Assembly (NCBI GenBank): GCA_021234155.1
Contig: JAJEKV010000096.1
Location: 1,618,010 to 1,682,009, forward strand
DNA from: Isoetes taiwanensis
Taxonomy: Eukaryota; Streptophyta; Lycopodiopsida; Isoetales; Isoetaceae
DNA length: 64,000 bases
Direction: 5' to 3'
The position numbers and the translations under genes were made by a program. This document shows, piece after piece, positions 52,966 to 64,000 of the stretch (the stretch's first letter is position 1; each line of letters starts with the position of its first letter). The notes under the pieces were generated by a model. The model was not told the DNA's origin. It made no database searches and saw nothing but the letters and a program-made list of their open reading frames with translations.

Positions 52966-54416
52966 AATTCCCTGTATGGATATATTTCCATTTCTATCAC
53001 TTCATTTTCAGTTCTTGGAATCAAGTTCATTGATAACTTCTGTCATGTTGCCATGGGAGCATCCACATATTGCATTCAGCCATTCCAATTCTGTAACATA
53101 CCTTTGATATTGCCACGTTGAGTTAAGGTTATCTTCTGAGCTCTCGATTCCTGTGCACCTCAAACCTAAGGAACATCTGCAAAGGTCCCAAGTTTGGTAC
53201 TTTGGACCTGTTATTTAACACTATTTTAAAATGATTTAAACATTCTAGATTATCTGCCAATATATGAAAAAAATGAAAATCTAACAGTGCCACCTAGGAT
53301 TTGGTTGATGTGGCAGTGTGACGTAGATAGGCTAGAATTATAGGAAAGGTGGTAGTTTGGTTAAGCTAAGAGGGGGAGAAAGGAAAAAAAAAGCGTAAAA
53401 ATAGCTTGATTAAACTTCATATAGGAAACAAAGATAAGATAATAACTATCCTAGTACTACTAATCATTAACAATTAGAGCATATCAATTTGCATTTTTAT
53501 ATAATGTGCTACTATTGATCAATGTGCGGATGTTGAAAGGTTCGATGTAGGAAGTATTGCCACTCCAGTACTTTTTAAAGCTGATGCGATATGCTGCTTC
53601 TGTGAGATGGTCGCCATCCCAAAACAAATACTTGGAAGGGAATTGACCAGTGTATACTTTGTAGGAAGTGTTCGACTTTACATCTCCGCAGGTTATCAAT
53701 GCGTTAAATAGTCCTGCTCCACAACAAGCATCTATTGTACTCACAAATCCTGCACATATGCCATCACACTACTTTAACAAATCATTCAATCATTTGTACT
53801 ACCTAGTTTATGTTATTGTATTATATTAGCATACCATAATGCTCCCCATTGTTGATGACTTCTAGTAAAGGATTGAAGGTCTTGGCTTGCAAGATCTGTA
53901 CATGTTGGAGTGTGGCACTAAGATTTTTTATCATATTGCCTAGGGCCACATTGAATGTTAGAGCAAGTTGATTTGCTTCCATCAAACATCCGGTTTGGTT
54001 CAACAAACTCGCTTCGAGTCTGGCACTGGGACTGCAACCAAACGCGGTCAATTCAAACAACACAATTTTCCTGGCCCTAGCTTTATAAAGGGCCTGCCGA
54101 AGGGATAGAGGATTAGGACTTGCAAATGTTTTCAACTTAAATGTATAAATATATCAGTAGGAAATAAACCTAGAAAGTTAGAATATACCAGTATAGATTC
54201 TTCGTATGCTTGAATAAGGGATGTGATGAAGTCTGATACTGAGATACTCTGTTGCAGTGTTGAATTTGCAAGGTAATTTGAACCTAAATCATTGCTTCCT
54301 GTGGATATTAAGAAGAAGGAGTTTGAAATCAGTTTTTGAGCAATAGATCGTCCAAATTTGGCCTTAAATTGCGCAGCTAGTTGTTGGAACTGCTTGATTT
54401 GTTGTTTGAAAGGAAT

Positions 54417-54419
54417 TAC
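54417..54419. repeat. Target-site duplication TAC, left copy
   Basis: The TAC here and at 58972-58974 flank the CACTA termini, the 3-bp duplication expected of the superfamily. Confidence 0.9.
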
Positions 54420-55578
54420 CACTACAAGAGAAGGGTACCTATAGTGTCTAGTGTAACGTCAATTTTTTTGACACAAGGAGAACCTGTCTAAACCCAATTA
54501 TTGTCACAGTCTTGACACTATACTTGTCGTGATCATTTGTCACAAACATGCCACAATTGCGTCAAATGTTGTGTCAAGCTTGTGGCTTTAATTTATGATA
54601 TAATATTGACACAAAATCAATTTGAAACTACATGGTAATCTAGAAAATGTCAAACTTGTGGCAATATTTTAACAATATTGCAATAAATAAATAAAGCCCA
54701 GACGAACAACATTACATCAACATTATAGCAAGCTAGTGCCTAAATAGTAGCTAGAATACATCTACAACTAGACAGCCAATAAGAAACGTTGTGACTCATT
54801 TTGTATTAAAAAAATACCTAGTATTATGACCATATTGTGATAGACAAATAATGCCTACAATGACAACATAGCATCAACTTCATGGCAAGGTAGTGACAAA
54901 ATAGCACCTATAATCCTAGCCACAATAAGACGTTTTGTGACTAGTTTTGTGTCTACAAAATAACTAGTGTTATGACCACATTATGATAGACAAATGGAGC
55001 CTACACTAACAACATAGCATCATCATCATGGCAAGCTAGTAACAACGTGATAGCTATATCCCATCTACCTTAAAACAACCAATAACGTCGTCTGACAAGT
55101 TTTGCTTCTAGGTAATAGCTAATTTTAGGACGTGTGCATTTGCCTTCACTCAAAATGATAAATATCTAGGTATTTTGTTTTAGTAACACATTAATAAAGA
55201 GTCAAAATAATAAATTCAATTGATCATCAACGAATTTCCAACATAAAAAATGGTTAAGGCAAGAGTACAAATTTTAATATCAACAAAATAATCCATATAA
55301 GCAATCTAATCCTCTCTATTTGTTGGTTCATCTCCATGATCCTCATCATTTGCACATTGTCTTCTCATCATTTGCACATTGTCTTCTATGTCCTTATCCT
55401 GTTAATTATATTTGTAAAGCATGTTGTTAGAACATTCGTAAGTAAAATTAATAATAAAGCTTCTCCCTTACCTCATCAGAATCATCAACATAACATATAG
55501 TCTTCAGGAATGTCACAAGTACAAACATGAGAATAATGTATGAACACAAAGTTGAAATGACAAAATATACAATACTTA

Positions 55579-55660
55579 CATTCAATGGTTCTTTGCCTTT
55601 CTTTGATTTTATCTTGAATAATTCAATGGTTCTTTGCCTTTCTTTGATTTTATCTTGAAT
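55579..55660. repeat. 41-bp perfect tandem duplication inside the CACTA element
   Basis: ATTCAATGGTTCTTTGCCTT to TATCTTGAATA is present twice in immediate succession. Confidence 0.9.
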
Positions 55661-56191
55661 ACGACACCTGGGCTTGTTCCCTTGATATAATCTATAGCCT
55701 TGTGCTAAAGTAGAAAACCAAAAATATAAAATACATGAAGTGTGTATGTAGAACAAGCATAAAGCTAGTTTCTCTCAGCTTAGTCAAGCGCATCCCCCAA
55801 GCTATATCCCCTAAGCTATATCCCCTGCATAGACAGAAAACTACTATGTAGACCAACCAAAAAAAAGGAAGGAAAACTGTTGAACTTGTCATCCACAACA
55901 AAATTCTGCTGTAAATCAGCCTGTGTTACTATATTCTTGAACATTAAGAAGATATCATACTTTTTATGCAGCATCTTGCTCATTTGCCACCCCAAACGCG
56001 CTGATATGCCTGCTAAGACAACCATTGTTTCTCTTCCTCATACCAACAGGAACTTTCCTTTTCACGCCAATAGATAATAAATTTTTAATGTCACGTTGTA
56101 GCTAAATTTCTGTACAGATTTACCCTGAAAGATAGTAATACAAAAGTTGAGCAAAGCTGAACACAAAAGGCTGGAGGAAAGGAAAAACTAC

Positions 56192-56577
56192 CTTGTTTTG
56201 CCACAACAATTCAAAATTTGCTCCAGTGCCAAGAGAAACACGTTTACCCCATGTCGAGCATGCGAGTGCTCCTAACAAATCATCACCTTCGTTCTCCAAA
56301 GCAGCAAGCTTAAAGCTCTTACCAGGAGCCTACAATGAATGTAAGGATACAAATTAATTCAATGTTGCATATAGATAGGAACAGAAATAAAAAATGTTGC
56401 TCCTACAAATAGTGCTACAAATAGTGCTGCTTTTTGAAATGGTGCATGCATAGACATGCTTTCAAGGAAGTCCTTGTATCCAGAAAAAACAAGTGCGTTG
56501 ACATCTCCTGTATGTGTCAATGCAGTCGCAATAAGCATCGCATGCTTGTCGTTTAGTGGAATCAACTTTCTTATTAC
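56192..56577 (-). pseudogene. Captured exons of an RNA polymerase V/IV largest-subunit gene (NRPE1/NRPD1-like)
   Basis: Exon 56577-56419 ends in ALF before a GT donor. It encodes HAMLIATALTHTGDVNALV and SGYKDFLESMSMHAPFQKA, matching the NRPE1 pattern M...T.TG....F...GYK...RS......PF..A.LF. Exon 56329-56192 has acceptor TTGTAG and donor AAG/GTAGTT. It encodes APGKSFKLAALENEGDDLL and STWGKRVSLGTGANFELLW, matching APRKCFE.AA and CSWGKRV.VGTGSQFELLW. The exon phase across the intron is preserved. NRPE1 is the Pol V subunit acting in RNA-directed DNA methylation. Only this C-terminal catalytic-core region is present, so it is a gene fragment carried by the transposon. NRPD1 cannot be excluded. Confidence 0.75.
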
Positions 56578-56589
56578 CTACATTGGTAT

Positions 56590-57520
56590 GGGAATACAAC
56601 TTTCTTCAGGAATGCCTGCAGCTATGTATTGTGGAGCATAGCGCTTTTCCTCCCAACAAATTTCAGCAGATTGAATGCAATCATTGCCTGCTTAAAAGTC
56701 TTAAATTAGCATAGACACCAGCTAAATCTAAAAGCCAATTCAAGCTTCAATATATTAATAGGTTCAAACTCAACACGGTTATAACATTTTGCATGAGATA
56801 TCATACCACTAATGATGGTTTTTAGAAGGTACAAAAAAGCATTTTTCACTAGCTCGAAGGAATCCTCCTGTGCAGAACAACGGTGGGCTTTATATCAATG
56901 TAAAGTGAGCTTCCTTGAATGAAAATTTGCAGGAAGGAGCTCTATAAGAAACAATCTCCAGGATTTGCATGGACAGGAGGATCTGGTCTGCAAACCCAAC
57001 AAAAGTCTCACAAGCAGCAGTATGGCGTTTGCCTTTCTTACCAGATACATGCATCATTTCCAGAGCTAGGTTTTGCAGAAACCTAAGAGCTCCCACAAAC
57101 AACTGAATCAGCATCTTGATTGTCGCAAGCACGCTCCGGATTTGCTAAGCAAATGGAAAAGATGGACATGAACAGACCGGATGCATAGTCTAAATGCAGT
57201 GCCAGATACAGTTGGCCGATCTGCCCTGAGGCGCCTAAATGTTGTTATTTCAAATCCCATCCTGCGCAAATATGGCCTGTGCATATCATCTACAGGAGAT
57301 ATGCTGGTTACAGAATAAACAAGCATGCCGGATTTACCTGATGGAACCTGAAAACATGTTGGAGGACGGATCTGTATGTTCGCTTGGGCATCTAGAGCAG
57401 TGTCCGATTCATCTTTATTTTTGTAAACAATCAAAGCTTGCCATCGCCATAGCTGCCTGCTGCCGGATTTGCTGAGCAAAGGGAAAAGATAGGCGGCCAT
57501 CACCATAGCCGCCTATTGAG
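56590..57520 (-). other. Other possibly captured sequence in the CACTA element
   Basis: Directly upstream of the NRPE1-like exons a protein-like tract (QSAEICWEEKRYAPQYIAAG, about 56690-56600) ends in a stop. Further out are frames at 57132-56890 (LRFLQNLALEMMHVSGKKGK) and 57506-57108. The tract ATTTGCTAAGCAAATGGAAA near 57132 recurs as ATTTGCTGAGCAAAGGGAAA near 57467, and CATCGCCATAGC is repeated nearby, so local duplication has occurred. No family recognised for these. Confidence 0.35.
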
Positions 57521-57529
57521 TAGGAGCAC

Positions 57530-58780
57530 TGTGCAAACTAGGCAGGGCGGGAAAGAAAACAGATAGCCGGCCATCGCCATAGCCACCCATTGCGTAAGGC
57601 GGGAAAGAAAACACAGACTGGCTGGCCCGTTAATGGCAAACCAATAGGATGATAGGGCCTAGATCGCAATCTAGGCCGTTCATCTCGCCCCATCACGACC
57701 GTTGAATAGGATGCTTTTTTTATTGCTTTTCATCGAAAATATACAATATAGGTTTGTTATTTTTTGTAATCAAGACAATGCTAAGTGTGACGGTTAAACA
57801 AAGCTAGACATGTAATCAAGCCAAAGCTAGACTATGCAAATCGTCCGTCCAGCTTTGCAATTTAACTGTCCTGCATGCCAAATTGTCGGTTCTCGTTCTG
57901 TCCAAGAAAATCAAGATTTCGGATTCTGGCCGACACGATTTTCCTCAACCGGAATTTATAGGTCTTTGTAGATCTTTATGAAAGTGAAGAAAAATAGGGT
58001 ATGTGCTGTGGAATGTGTACTCTGAAGATTTTGAATGTTTACGGCTCTGATACTAGTAGCTACAACAGTGGGAACAATTGTTTGCCACACCAGGTGACCA
58101 ACTCATCTTCTTCAACCTCCCCTTCATCAAAGTCAGCATCCTCCTCCCGGCAAAGATATAGGAAAAGGGCTAGGCGAGACTAGATGGAAGTTCTCTACTT
58201 TCATTGAGGCGCTTGTTGTTGCAATAAAGTAATAGCAAGAAAAGTCGTTCATATCGCGTTCGACAGGATCATGAAGCAAAGTATGGAATATGTCGTAGTC
58301 GGCCTATGCAGCTCGATGAAGAAAATAGCCTCAAATATGGCACAAATATTATGAATCAATTTTTACGGATTGCAATGTTATCTCTCATTATTTTTTATAG
58401 TTCCTTTTGATTCTAGTCATTGTGGTCCATGTAGTCATCCGATGAATATTGCCAAGTACCCTTCACCATTACCTCCCCTTCATTTGACTAGTTCTTGGAT
58501 CTCTAAATCATTCTTGAATTAGACAAAGTAATACCCTTGGTGTAATACTATATCTCTAATGATGTATAAAAGTAATAGGCAAACATTGTAGTGACTTAGT
58601 TATAATATTGCATAAATTTTGTTGCTACAACCCCTTCAAATTGCAATATAAATTTGACAAATGTCCTCAAAATTCCGTTGAATATTAGATGAAATTTTGG
58701 ATAACATTTTGTCACAAGTCCCAAGAAAAGATCGTCATAGCCTTGTTATGATATTGTTCAAAAGTTGTTGCAATAACCTA
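57530..58780. other. Right internal part of the CACTA element, no supported gene
   Basis: One short serine-rich frame (58001-58183, ending RQRYRKRARRD) has no family match. The rest is AT-rich with subterminal repeat motifs rising in density to the right. Confidence 0.5.
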
Positions 58781-58971
58781 CTTAAGTTGCGCTAGAAAGT
58801 TGACAAAAAGTAGGTCATTCCTTTGCCGAAATATTTGACGCTATGTACTAGACACAATTTTAACACAACACAAGCACTTTGTGTCAAGATATTAGCATTC
58901 GACACAAAAGTGTCACTAGATCTATGGCTTGTCACAAGGGTTGACACTATACCCCCAATCCTCTTATAGTG

Positions 58972-58974
58972 TAC
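58972..58974. repeat. Target-site duplication TAC, right copy
   Basis: Partner of 54417-54419; it is part of the six exon-3 bases left next to the splice acceptor. Confidence 0.9.
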
Positions 58975-60654
58975 GCCCTGCAAATACCAACAGAAAGTGA
59001 ACTGTTTTCTAAAGAAGAAAAAAAAGAGCAAGAAAGGGCCAACTCACTTGATCAGATGAAGTAGAATCTAGGAGGCCGCTTCCTGCAGAAGCAAAATTGG
59101 CCCCTTGATTATGATCTGCACCAGGCTCAAGGTATGGTTTAGCCAGAGGAAGATTCAAAGCCAGAGCTGAAGCAAATAAGAATGTAATGAGCATCAAATT
59201 TATATACATATTACAGAATGAAAGGAAGGGGCGTTCTGGAACCTAAAAAATCCCCCACAGTTCGGCCGTTGGTGAAGCGCCCTGTAGATCTGTGGAAATA
59301 TGTTTCGCCATATGGTGGAAATTTTGCCACTATTGAAGAATTGGGTACATAATTGTTGGTCCCTGCATCAAGCAGGGAGTCTCCGAACAGAAACAGAGCA
59401 GGGACTGCTTTGTGCATGGCCGTGGCAGATCGTATGACAGAGATAATAATCCAGATCATGAGATTCAAGCCTTCTAGATTTGCCATTATGCCTACAAGAT
59501 GGGCGCGGAGATTAAAAATATATGTATTCAAGTGCTGCTAAGTATTTTGGTTCCCAGAAGAAAAGATCTGCCTTCAACTGCGGCCATAGCCAGTTAGCAA
59601 AGGATTGATCACATGGACTACTGTTGTCTTGCCTTCTTAATGATCTGTTAGACTATAAAATTTCTGTTACATAACACAGGATTTGCCCTCGCGTTCACAT
59701 GGAATTCTTACTGGACTTTGACTTCCTTCATTAATTTGTTGCCCGGGTATCTTTTAGAATTTCAAACAAAATAATATAAGATGCTTTCCTCGAAATGCAC
59801 AATTATACTTCTTAGAGGGGGTTGACTATTATATGGTCCCAGAAATACTGGATTTAGTATCATGGAGTTGACTATATGGTTCCGGAAATACGGGGTTCTG
59901 TATCTATGGGGATGACTATACGGTTTTGGATATATGGGGTTTAATATCTATTAGGCCAAATTTTAAATTCAGCAGGCTAGCATGAAATTAGCAAGAAATC
60001 TTCCTGCGCTAACTTACAGGTTTTCCTTCACAGTCCTTCAAAAACAGCTGCTTAGACTTCTAGATTCGCAAGTAAGTTTGACACGTAGAAAATCTTGCTT
60101 CCTACTCCAAAAAAATTCTCAAACCAATGTTGACACTACGATGTTAAGGTTATACATAAACAATCTTAATGCTAGGTTGGTTGGTACACAAAACAAAATA
60201 GAGTGATCATTTGAGTTATCCAATAAAGCTCGATGAATAATCGCATTTTAAATTATGACAAGCGACATAAGCATAGAGCCATTCCAAACCAGCAAAAGAT
60301 GGTGGTAAAATTTATCAACTACAAGAAATTTATCGTGGTGGCCTTGCAAACATTTCTTTATAGTTCCAAACTCATCAAGTTGGGCCACTACTAGCATCCA
60401 ACCTGTTAGTGCAATGCCTGCTTGTTAATGGGTTCATGTCTATCCTCAATGGTGCAAAGCACACTAGGTGTTTATAAAGATAACCTCGCATCTCCCCTCG
60501 AAAGTAGAATATAGGAGATTGCATGTTCAAAATATACAAGAGTTGAACCTGCATTCTTGCCTTGTGTTCTTTTGCATGTAGGATAGATGGAGCTATAATC
60601 GACAACCATGGGATTCCCACTATTGGACCATTATCCTTATCCGATAATAATCAA

Positions 60655-61080
60655 TGGTTTTGGACTGGGGGTGGGGGTCGCCCATAACCAATGGTTTGAC
60701 CATCAAATTATCATCGTGAATGGGTGCTTTCTTTATTCCTGTTTCCCACCCGATGTTTGGCAGTAGGTTTTTTAGTCTGGCTGGGGTCGCCCGTAACCAA
60801 TGGCTTCATCACTAGGCGCATTATTCGCGATGGGCGTCTTCATTCTTTTTCTTTTCTTTTTTTCCTTTCCTTTTCGAATACTTATCCAATGACAATCAGT
60901 GGGTTTTGGGCCTAAATGGATAACTGGTGGCTTGACCACTAAATTGTCATGCGATAGATGCTTTCTTCATTTTTTCTTTTCTTTCCACCGGATTGTTCTT
61001 GGGGCCGCCCATAACCAATGGCTTGAACACTAGACCTACATCGCGATGGATATGTTTCTCATTCCTTTTTTTTTTTCTTC
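60655..61080. repeat. Degenerate tandem units around GTCGCCCATAACCAATGG
   Basis: GTCGCCCATAACCAATGGTT, followed by a CATC/ATCACTA tract, a GATGGGTG tract and a CTTTCTTCATT pyrimidine run, recurs about four times with a period near 110 bp. The same array is in unit 2 (about 63285-63715). Confidence 0.65.
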
Positions 61081-61370
61081 TTTTTTTTTTTTAGTTTCAC
61101 AAATCTTCTATGAGGGGAATCCCATGGTAATTGAATAGCAGGCCATCCATTGCTACAAGCTAGAAATAAAGATACATACGTTACATTTTTTAAATGACAT
61201 GATATATTCTAACAAAGAGAGAATTTAACATATGAGGAATGGTGCAAGAAGAGGAGCCTTTTTAGGGATATAAGAGGATTTGAGGAACAAGGAAGTAAAC
61301 GTACCTTTTATAAGAGGAGCTCCTTGTAGACGACGTATCCCAGACATGTTGTTGTATTATCTAGAGATAA

Positions 61371-61829
61371 TAGAATGAGCACATCTTATCTTCTCAGTAT
61401 GCTCGTCAATGTCGTGTCCGTGTACAAATACATTCATTCGCAAGTCAAGGACAACACGGTCCAATGTTAGTCCCCGCGACTCTTGAAAGGTGGTCACGTA
61501 TGCAAGTTGTAGTGGCAATTGACATCCAGTAGATGGTCCATGGTCTATTCTCCGGTTGATAGAAGAAGTCGGTCCTCAAAATTGGATATATCCAATCACT
61601 TTCGGATTGTCTTTGTCGAGGCCAATACTTTTACCATTACAAACTTGTCGTGCATTGAAATGATCATGACTCTTGCATTTTCACGAGACCCTTTTACGTG
61701 TCAAGTCATTTCATGGTGTGGCATATTGCTCCTACTTTGAGTCCAAGCTCATGATCGAGATGCTAGAGTGGATGACGTTGTTAAGAAAATCCGATGTTGC
61801 ATAGGGATGATCAAAGATCAAACTTATAT
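61371..61829. other. Spacer between tandem units
   Basis: No relation to the rest of the window seen. A 73-codon frame on the plus strand (61519-61740) has no motif. Confidence 0.5.
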
Positions 61830-64000
61830 ACATATATTACAGAGTGAAAAGAAGGAGCATTCTAGAACCTAAAAAATCCCCCACCGGTTCGATTAGTTGG
61901 TGAAGCATACAGAGATCTGTGGAAATATGTTTCGCCATATGGTGGAAATTTTGCCACTATTGAAGAATTGGGTACATAACTGTTGGTCCTTGCATCAAGC
62001 AGGGAGTCTCCGAACAGAAACAGAGCAGGGACTGCTTTGTGCATGGCCGTGGCAGATCGTATGACAGAGATAATAATCCAGATCATGAGATTCAAGCCTT
62101 CTAGATTTGCCATTATGCCTATAAGATGGGCGCGGAGATTAAAAATATATGTATTCAAGTGCTGCTAAGTATTTTGGTTCCCAGAAGAAAAGATCTGCCT
62201 TCAACTGCGGCCATAGCCAGTTAGCAAAGGATTGATCACATGGACTACTGTTGTCTTGCCTTCTTAATGATCTGTTAGACTATAAAATTTCTGTTACATA
62301 ACACAGGATTTGCCCTCGTGTTCACATGGAATTCTTACTGGACTTTGACTTCCTTCATTAATTTGTTGCCCGGGTATCTTTTAGAAATTCAAACAAAATA
62401 ATATAAGATGCTTTCCTCGAAATGCACAATTATACTTCTTAGAGGGGGTTGACTATTATATGGTCCCAGAAATACTGGATTTAGTATCTATGGAGTTGAC
62501 TATATGGTTCCGTAAATATGGGGTTCTCAGATCTATGGGGATGACTATAAGGTTTGGGATATATGGGGTTTAATATCTATTAGGCCAAATTTTAAATTCA
62601 GCAGGCTAGCATGAAATTAGCAAGAAATCTTCCTGCGCTAACTTACAGGTTTTCCTTCACAGTCCTTCAAAAACAGCTGGTTAGACTTCTAGATTCGCAA
62701 GTAAGTTTGACACGTAGAAAATCTTGCTTCCTACTCCAAAAAAATTCTCAAACCAATGTTGACACTACGATGTTAAGGTTATACATAAACAATCTTAATG
62801 CTAGGTTGGTTGGTACACAAAACAAAATAGAGTGATCATTTGAGTTATCCAATAAAGCTCGATGAATAATCGCATTTTAAATTATGACAAGCGACATAAG
62901 CATAGAGCCATTCCAAACCAGCAAAAGATGGTGGTAAAATTTATCAACTACAAGAAATTTATCGTGGTGGCCTTGCAAACATTTCTTTATAGTTCCAAAC
63001 TCATCAAGTTGGGCCACTACTAGCATCCAACCTTGTTAGTGCAATGCCCGCTTGTTAATGGGTTCATGTCTATCCTCAATGGTGCAAAGCACACTAGGTG
63101 TTTATAAAGATAACCCGCATCTCCCCGAAAAGTAGAATATAGGAGATTGCATGTTCAAAATATACAAGAGTTGAACCTGCATTCTTGCCTTGTGTTCTTT
63201 TGCATGTAGGATAGATGGAGCTATAATCGACAACCATGGGATTCCCACTATTGGACCATTATCCTTATCCGATAATAATCAATGGTTTTTGGACCTGGGT
63301 GGGGGTCGCCCATAACCAATGGTTTGACCATCAAATTATCATCGTGAATGGGTGCTTTCTTTATTCCTGTTTCCCACCCGATGTTTGGCAGTAGGTTTTT
63401 TAGTCTGGCTGGGGTCGCCCATAACCAATGGCTTCATCACTAGACGCACATTGCGATGGACGTCTTCATTCTTTTTTCTTTTCTTTTTTTCCTTTCCCTT
63501 TCGAATACTTATCCAATGACAATCAGTGGGTTTTGGGCCTAAATGGACAACTGGTTGCTTGACCATTAAATTGTCATGCGATAGATGCTTTCTTCATTTT
63601 TTCTTTTCTTTCCACCGGATTGTTACTGGGGGCCGCCCATAACCAATGGCTTGAACACTAGACCTACATCGCAATGGATATGTTTCTCATTCTTTTTTTT
63701 TTCTTCTTTTTTTTTTTAGTTTCACAAATCTTCTATGAGGGGAATCCCATGGTAATTGAATAGCAGGCCATCCATTGCTACAAGCTAGAAATAAAGATAC
63801 ATAATGCACATTTTTAAATGACATGATATATTCTAACAATGAGAGAATTTAACATATGAGGAATGGTGCGATGGAGAGGAGCCTTTTTAGGGATATAAGA
63901 GGATTTGAGGAACAAGGAAGTAAACATACCTTTTATAAGAGGAGCTCCTTGTAGACGACGATCCCTGTACATGTTGTTGTATTATATAGAGATAATAGAA
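61830..64000. repeat. Tandem duplication unit 2, runs off the window
   Basis: It is collinear with unit 1 to the last base of the window, with point changes and short indels only. The window end corresponds to about 61370. Confidence 0.85.
61870..62113 (-). pseudogene. GDSL copy E: lone, damaged exon 1
   Basis: ATG 62113 gives the same MANLEGLNLMIWIIISVIRS start as copy D. Block I survives with a change (LFGDSLLDARTN instead of DAGTN). After YFHRS the frame is lost to small indels where copy D reads TGRFTNGRTVGDFLG. No exon 2-5 follow: only exon 1 was included in the tandem duplication. It cannot encode an enzyme. Confidence 0.88.

Larger units (their letters stand above)
54420..58971. mobile_element. 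CACTA (En/Spm-type) DNA transposon, 4,552 bp, non-autonomous
   Basis: The ends are CACTACAAGAGAAGGG and, as reverse complement of the right end, CACTATAAGAGGATTG. They are similar over about 29 bp, ending in a shared TATAGTGTC. The 3-bp TAC duplication is perfect. Both subterminal regions carry many short GTGTCA/TTGTGAC-type repeats, the usual transposase-binding arrangement. No open frame resembles the TNP2-type transposase and all frames are short, so it would depend on a partner in trans. It contains captured exons resembling NRPE1/NRPD1 (56192-56577). The intact TSD and GDSL flanks suggest a fairly recent insertion. Confidence 0.92.
53484..59486 (-). pseudogene. GDSL esterase/lipase copy D, interrupted by a CACTA element
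   Basis: Exons on the minus strand are 59486-59243, 59166-59048, exon 3 split as 58977-58972 plus 54416-54189, 54093-53835 and 53749-53484. Ignoring the transposon and one TAC copy they sum to 1,122 nt (373 residues) with no internal stop and canonical splice sites. The start is MANLEGLNLMIWIIISVIRS (signal peptide). Blocks are LFGDSLLDAGTN, GANFASAGSGLLDST, STGSNDLGSNY and WDGDHLTEA, so all catalytic residues are present. The 4.55-kb insertion lies six bases into exon 3, so a full-length product is unlikely unless the element excises or is spliced out. It is a separate lineage from the B/C pair, closer to A in block V. Confidence 0.9.
59200..61829. repeat. Tandem duplication unit 1 (~2.63 kb)
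   Basis: From the tract ATATACATATTACAGA near 59200, through GDSL exon 1 and its upstream DNA, to about 61370, the sequence is repeated at an offset of about 2,630 bp. Unit 1 includes the 5' exon of GDSL copy D. About 450 bp (61371-61829) lie between the last matched base and the start of unit 2. Confidence 0.85.

Noticed and set aside
57108-57506. A transposase in the CACTA element
   Set aside because: The 132-codon frame contains a local duplication and no recognisable transposase motif.

Overview
This window looks like nuclear DNA of a land plant with a large, repeat-rich genome. It holds a small family of intron-containing GDSL esterase/lipase genes with typical plant five-exon structure, a CACTA (En/Spm-type) DNA transposon, LINE, SINE and Ty3/gypsy-type remnants, long AT-rich intergenic DNA, and very few intact genes. 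A fern or other non-seed plant would fit, but nothing here proves the lineage.

Positions 1113-14970 are the most unusual part: a 13,858-bp element bounded by 33-bp perfect terminal inverted repeats. Genes run inward from both ends: two broken plus-strand units from 2.2 to 6.5 kb, and about eight minus-strand genes from 14.8 down to 6.87 kb. Several genes have their own TATA-like box. A conserved hairpin follows most of them; its 14-16-bp arms read ATCACACGACGCGAAA and TTTCGCGTCGTGTGAT. One gene (12219-12830) is a very divergent histone H3. Others are small coiled-coil or acidic proteins of unknown family. Most reading frames carry one or more single-base frame changes, so this looks like an ageing copy of a virus-like or Maverick-scale TIR element that I cannot assign to a described family.

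From 15 to 24 kb lies mostly non-coding DNA with scattered gene-like exons, a tRNA-derived SINE dimer, tandem repeats and a remnant mobile-element protein with a helix-turn-helix-like segment. From 21.9 to 64 kb the GDSL family dominates. Copy A (minus, 21883-23230) has lost its middle by deletion. Copies B (24420-25993) and C (36174-37793) are intact, five-exon, and lie in two large direct segmental duplicates (24332-31557 and 36083-43148). Copy D (minus, 53484-59486) would be intact except for a 4,552-bp CACTA element inserted in exon 3 with a clean TAC target-site duplication. A fifth copy is a lone exon 1 (61870-62113) in a 2.6-kb tandem duplication running off the right edge.

The duplicates have different insertions. 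Copy A gained about 1.9 kb (26586-28486) and copy B about 2.2 kb (38725-40905) holding a fragment of nucleosome assembly protein NAP1. The CACTA element inside gene D carries two neighbouring exons of a gene resembling the largest subunit of RNA polymerase V/IV (NRPE1/NRPD1). A LINE family with pentanucleotide 3' tails (GAATA/ATTCT or GATAA/TCTTA) has left at least five partial copies. The separate 5' half of a LINE (31558-34560) is itself interrupted by a small palindrome-rich element.
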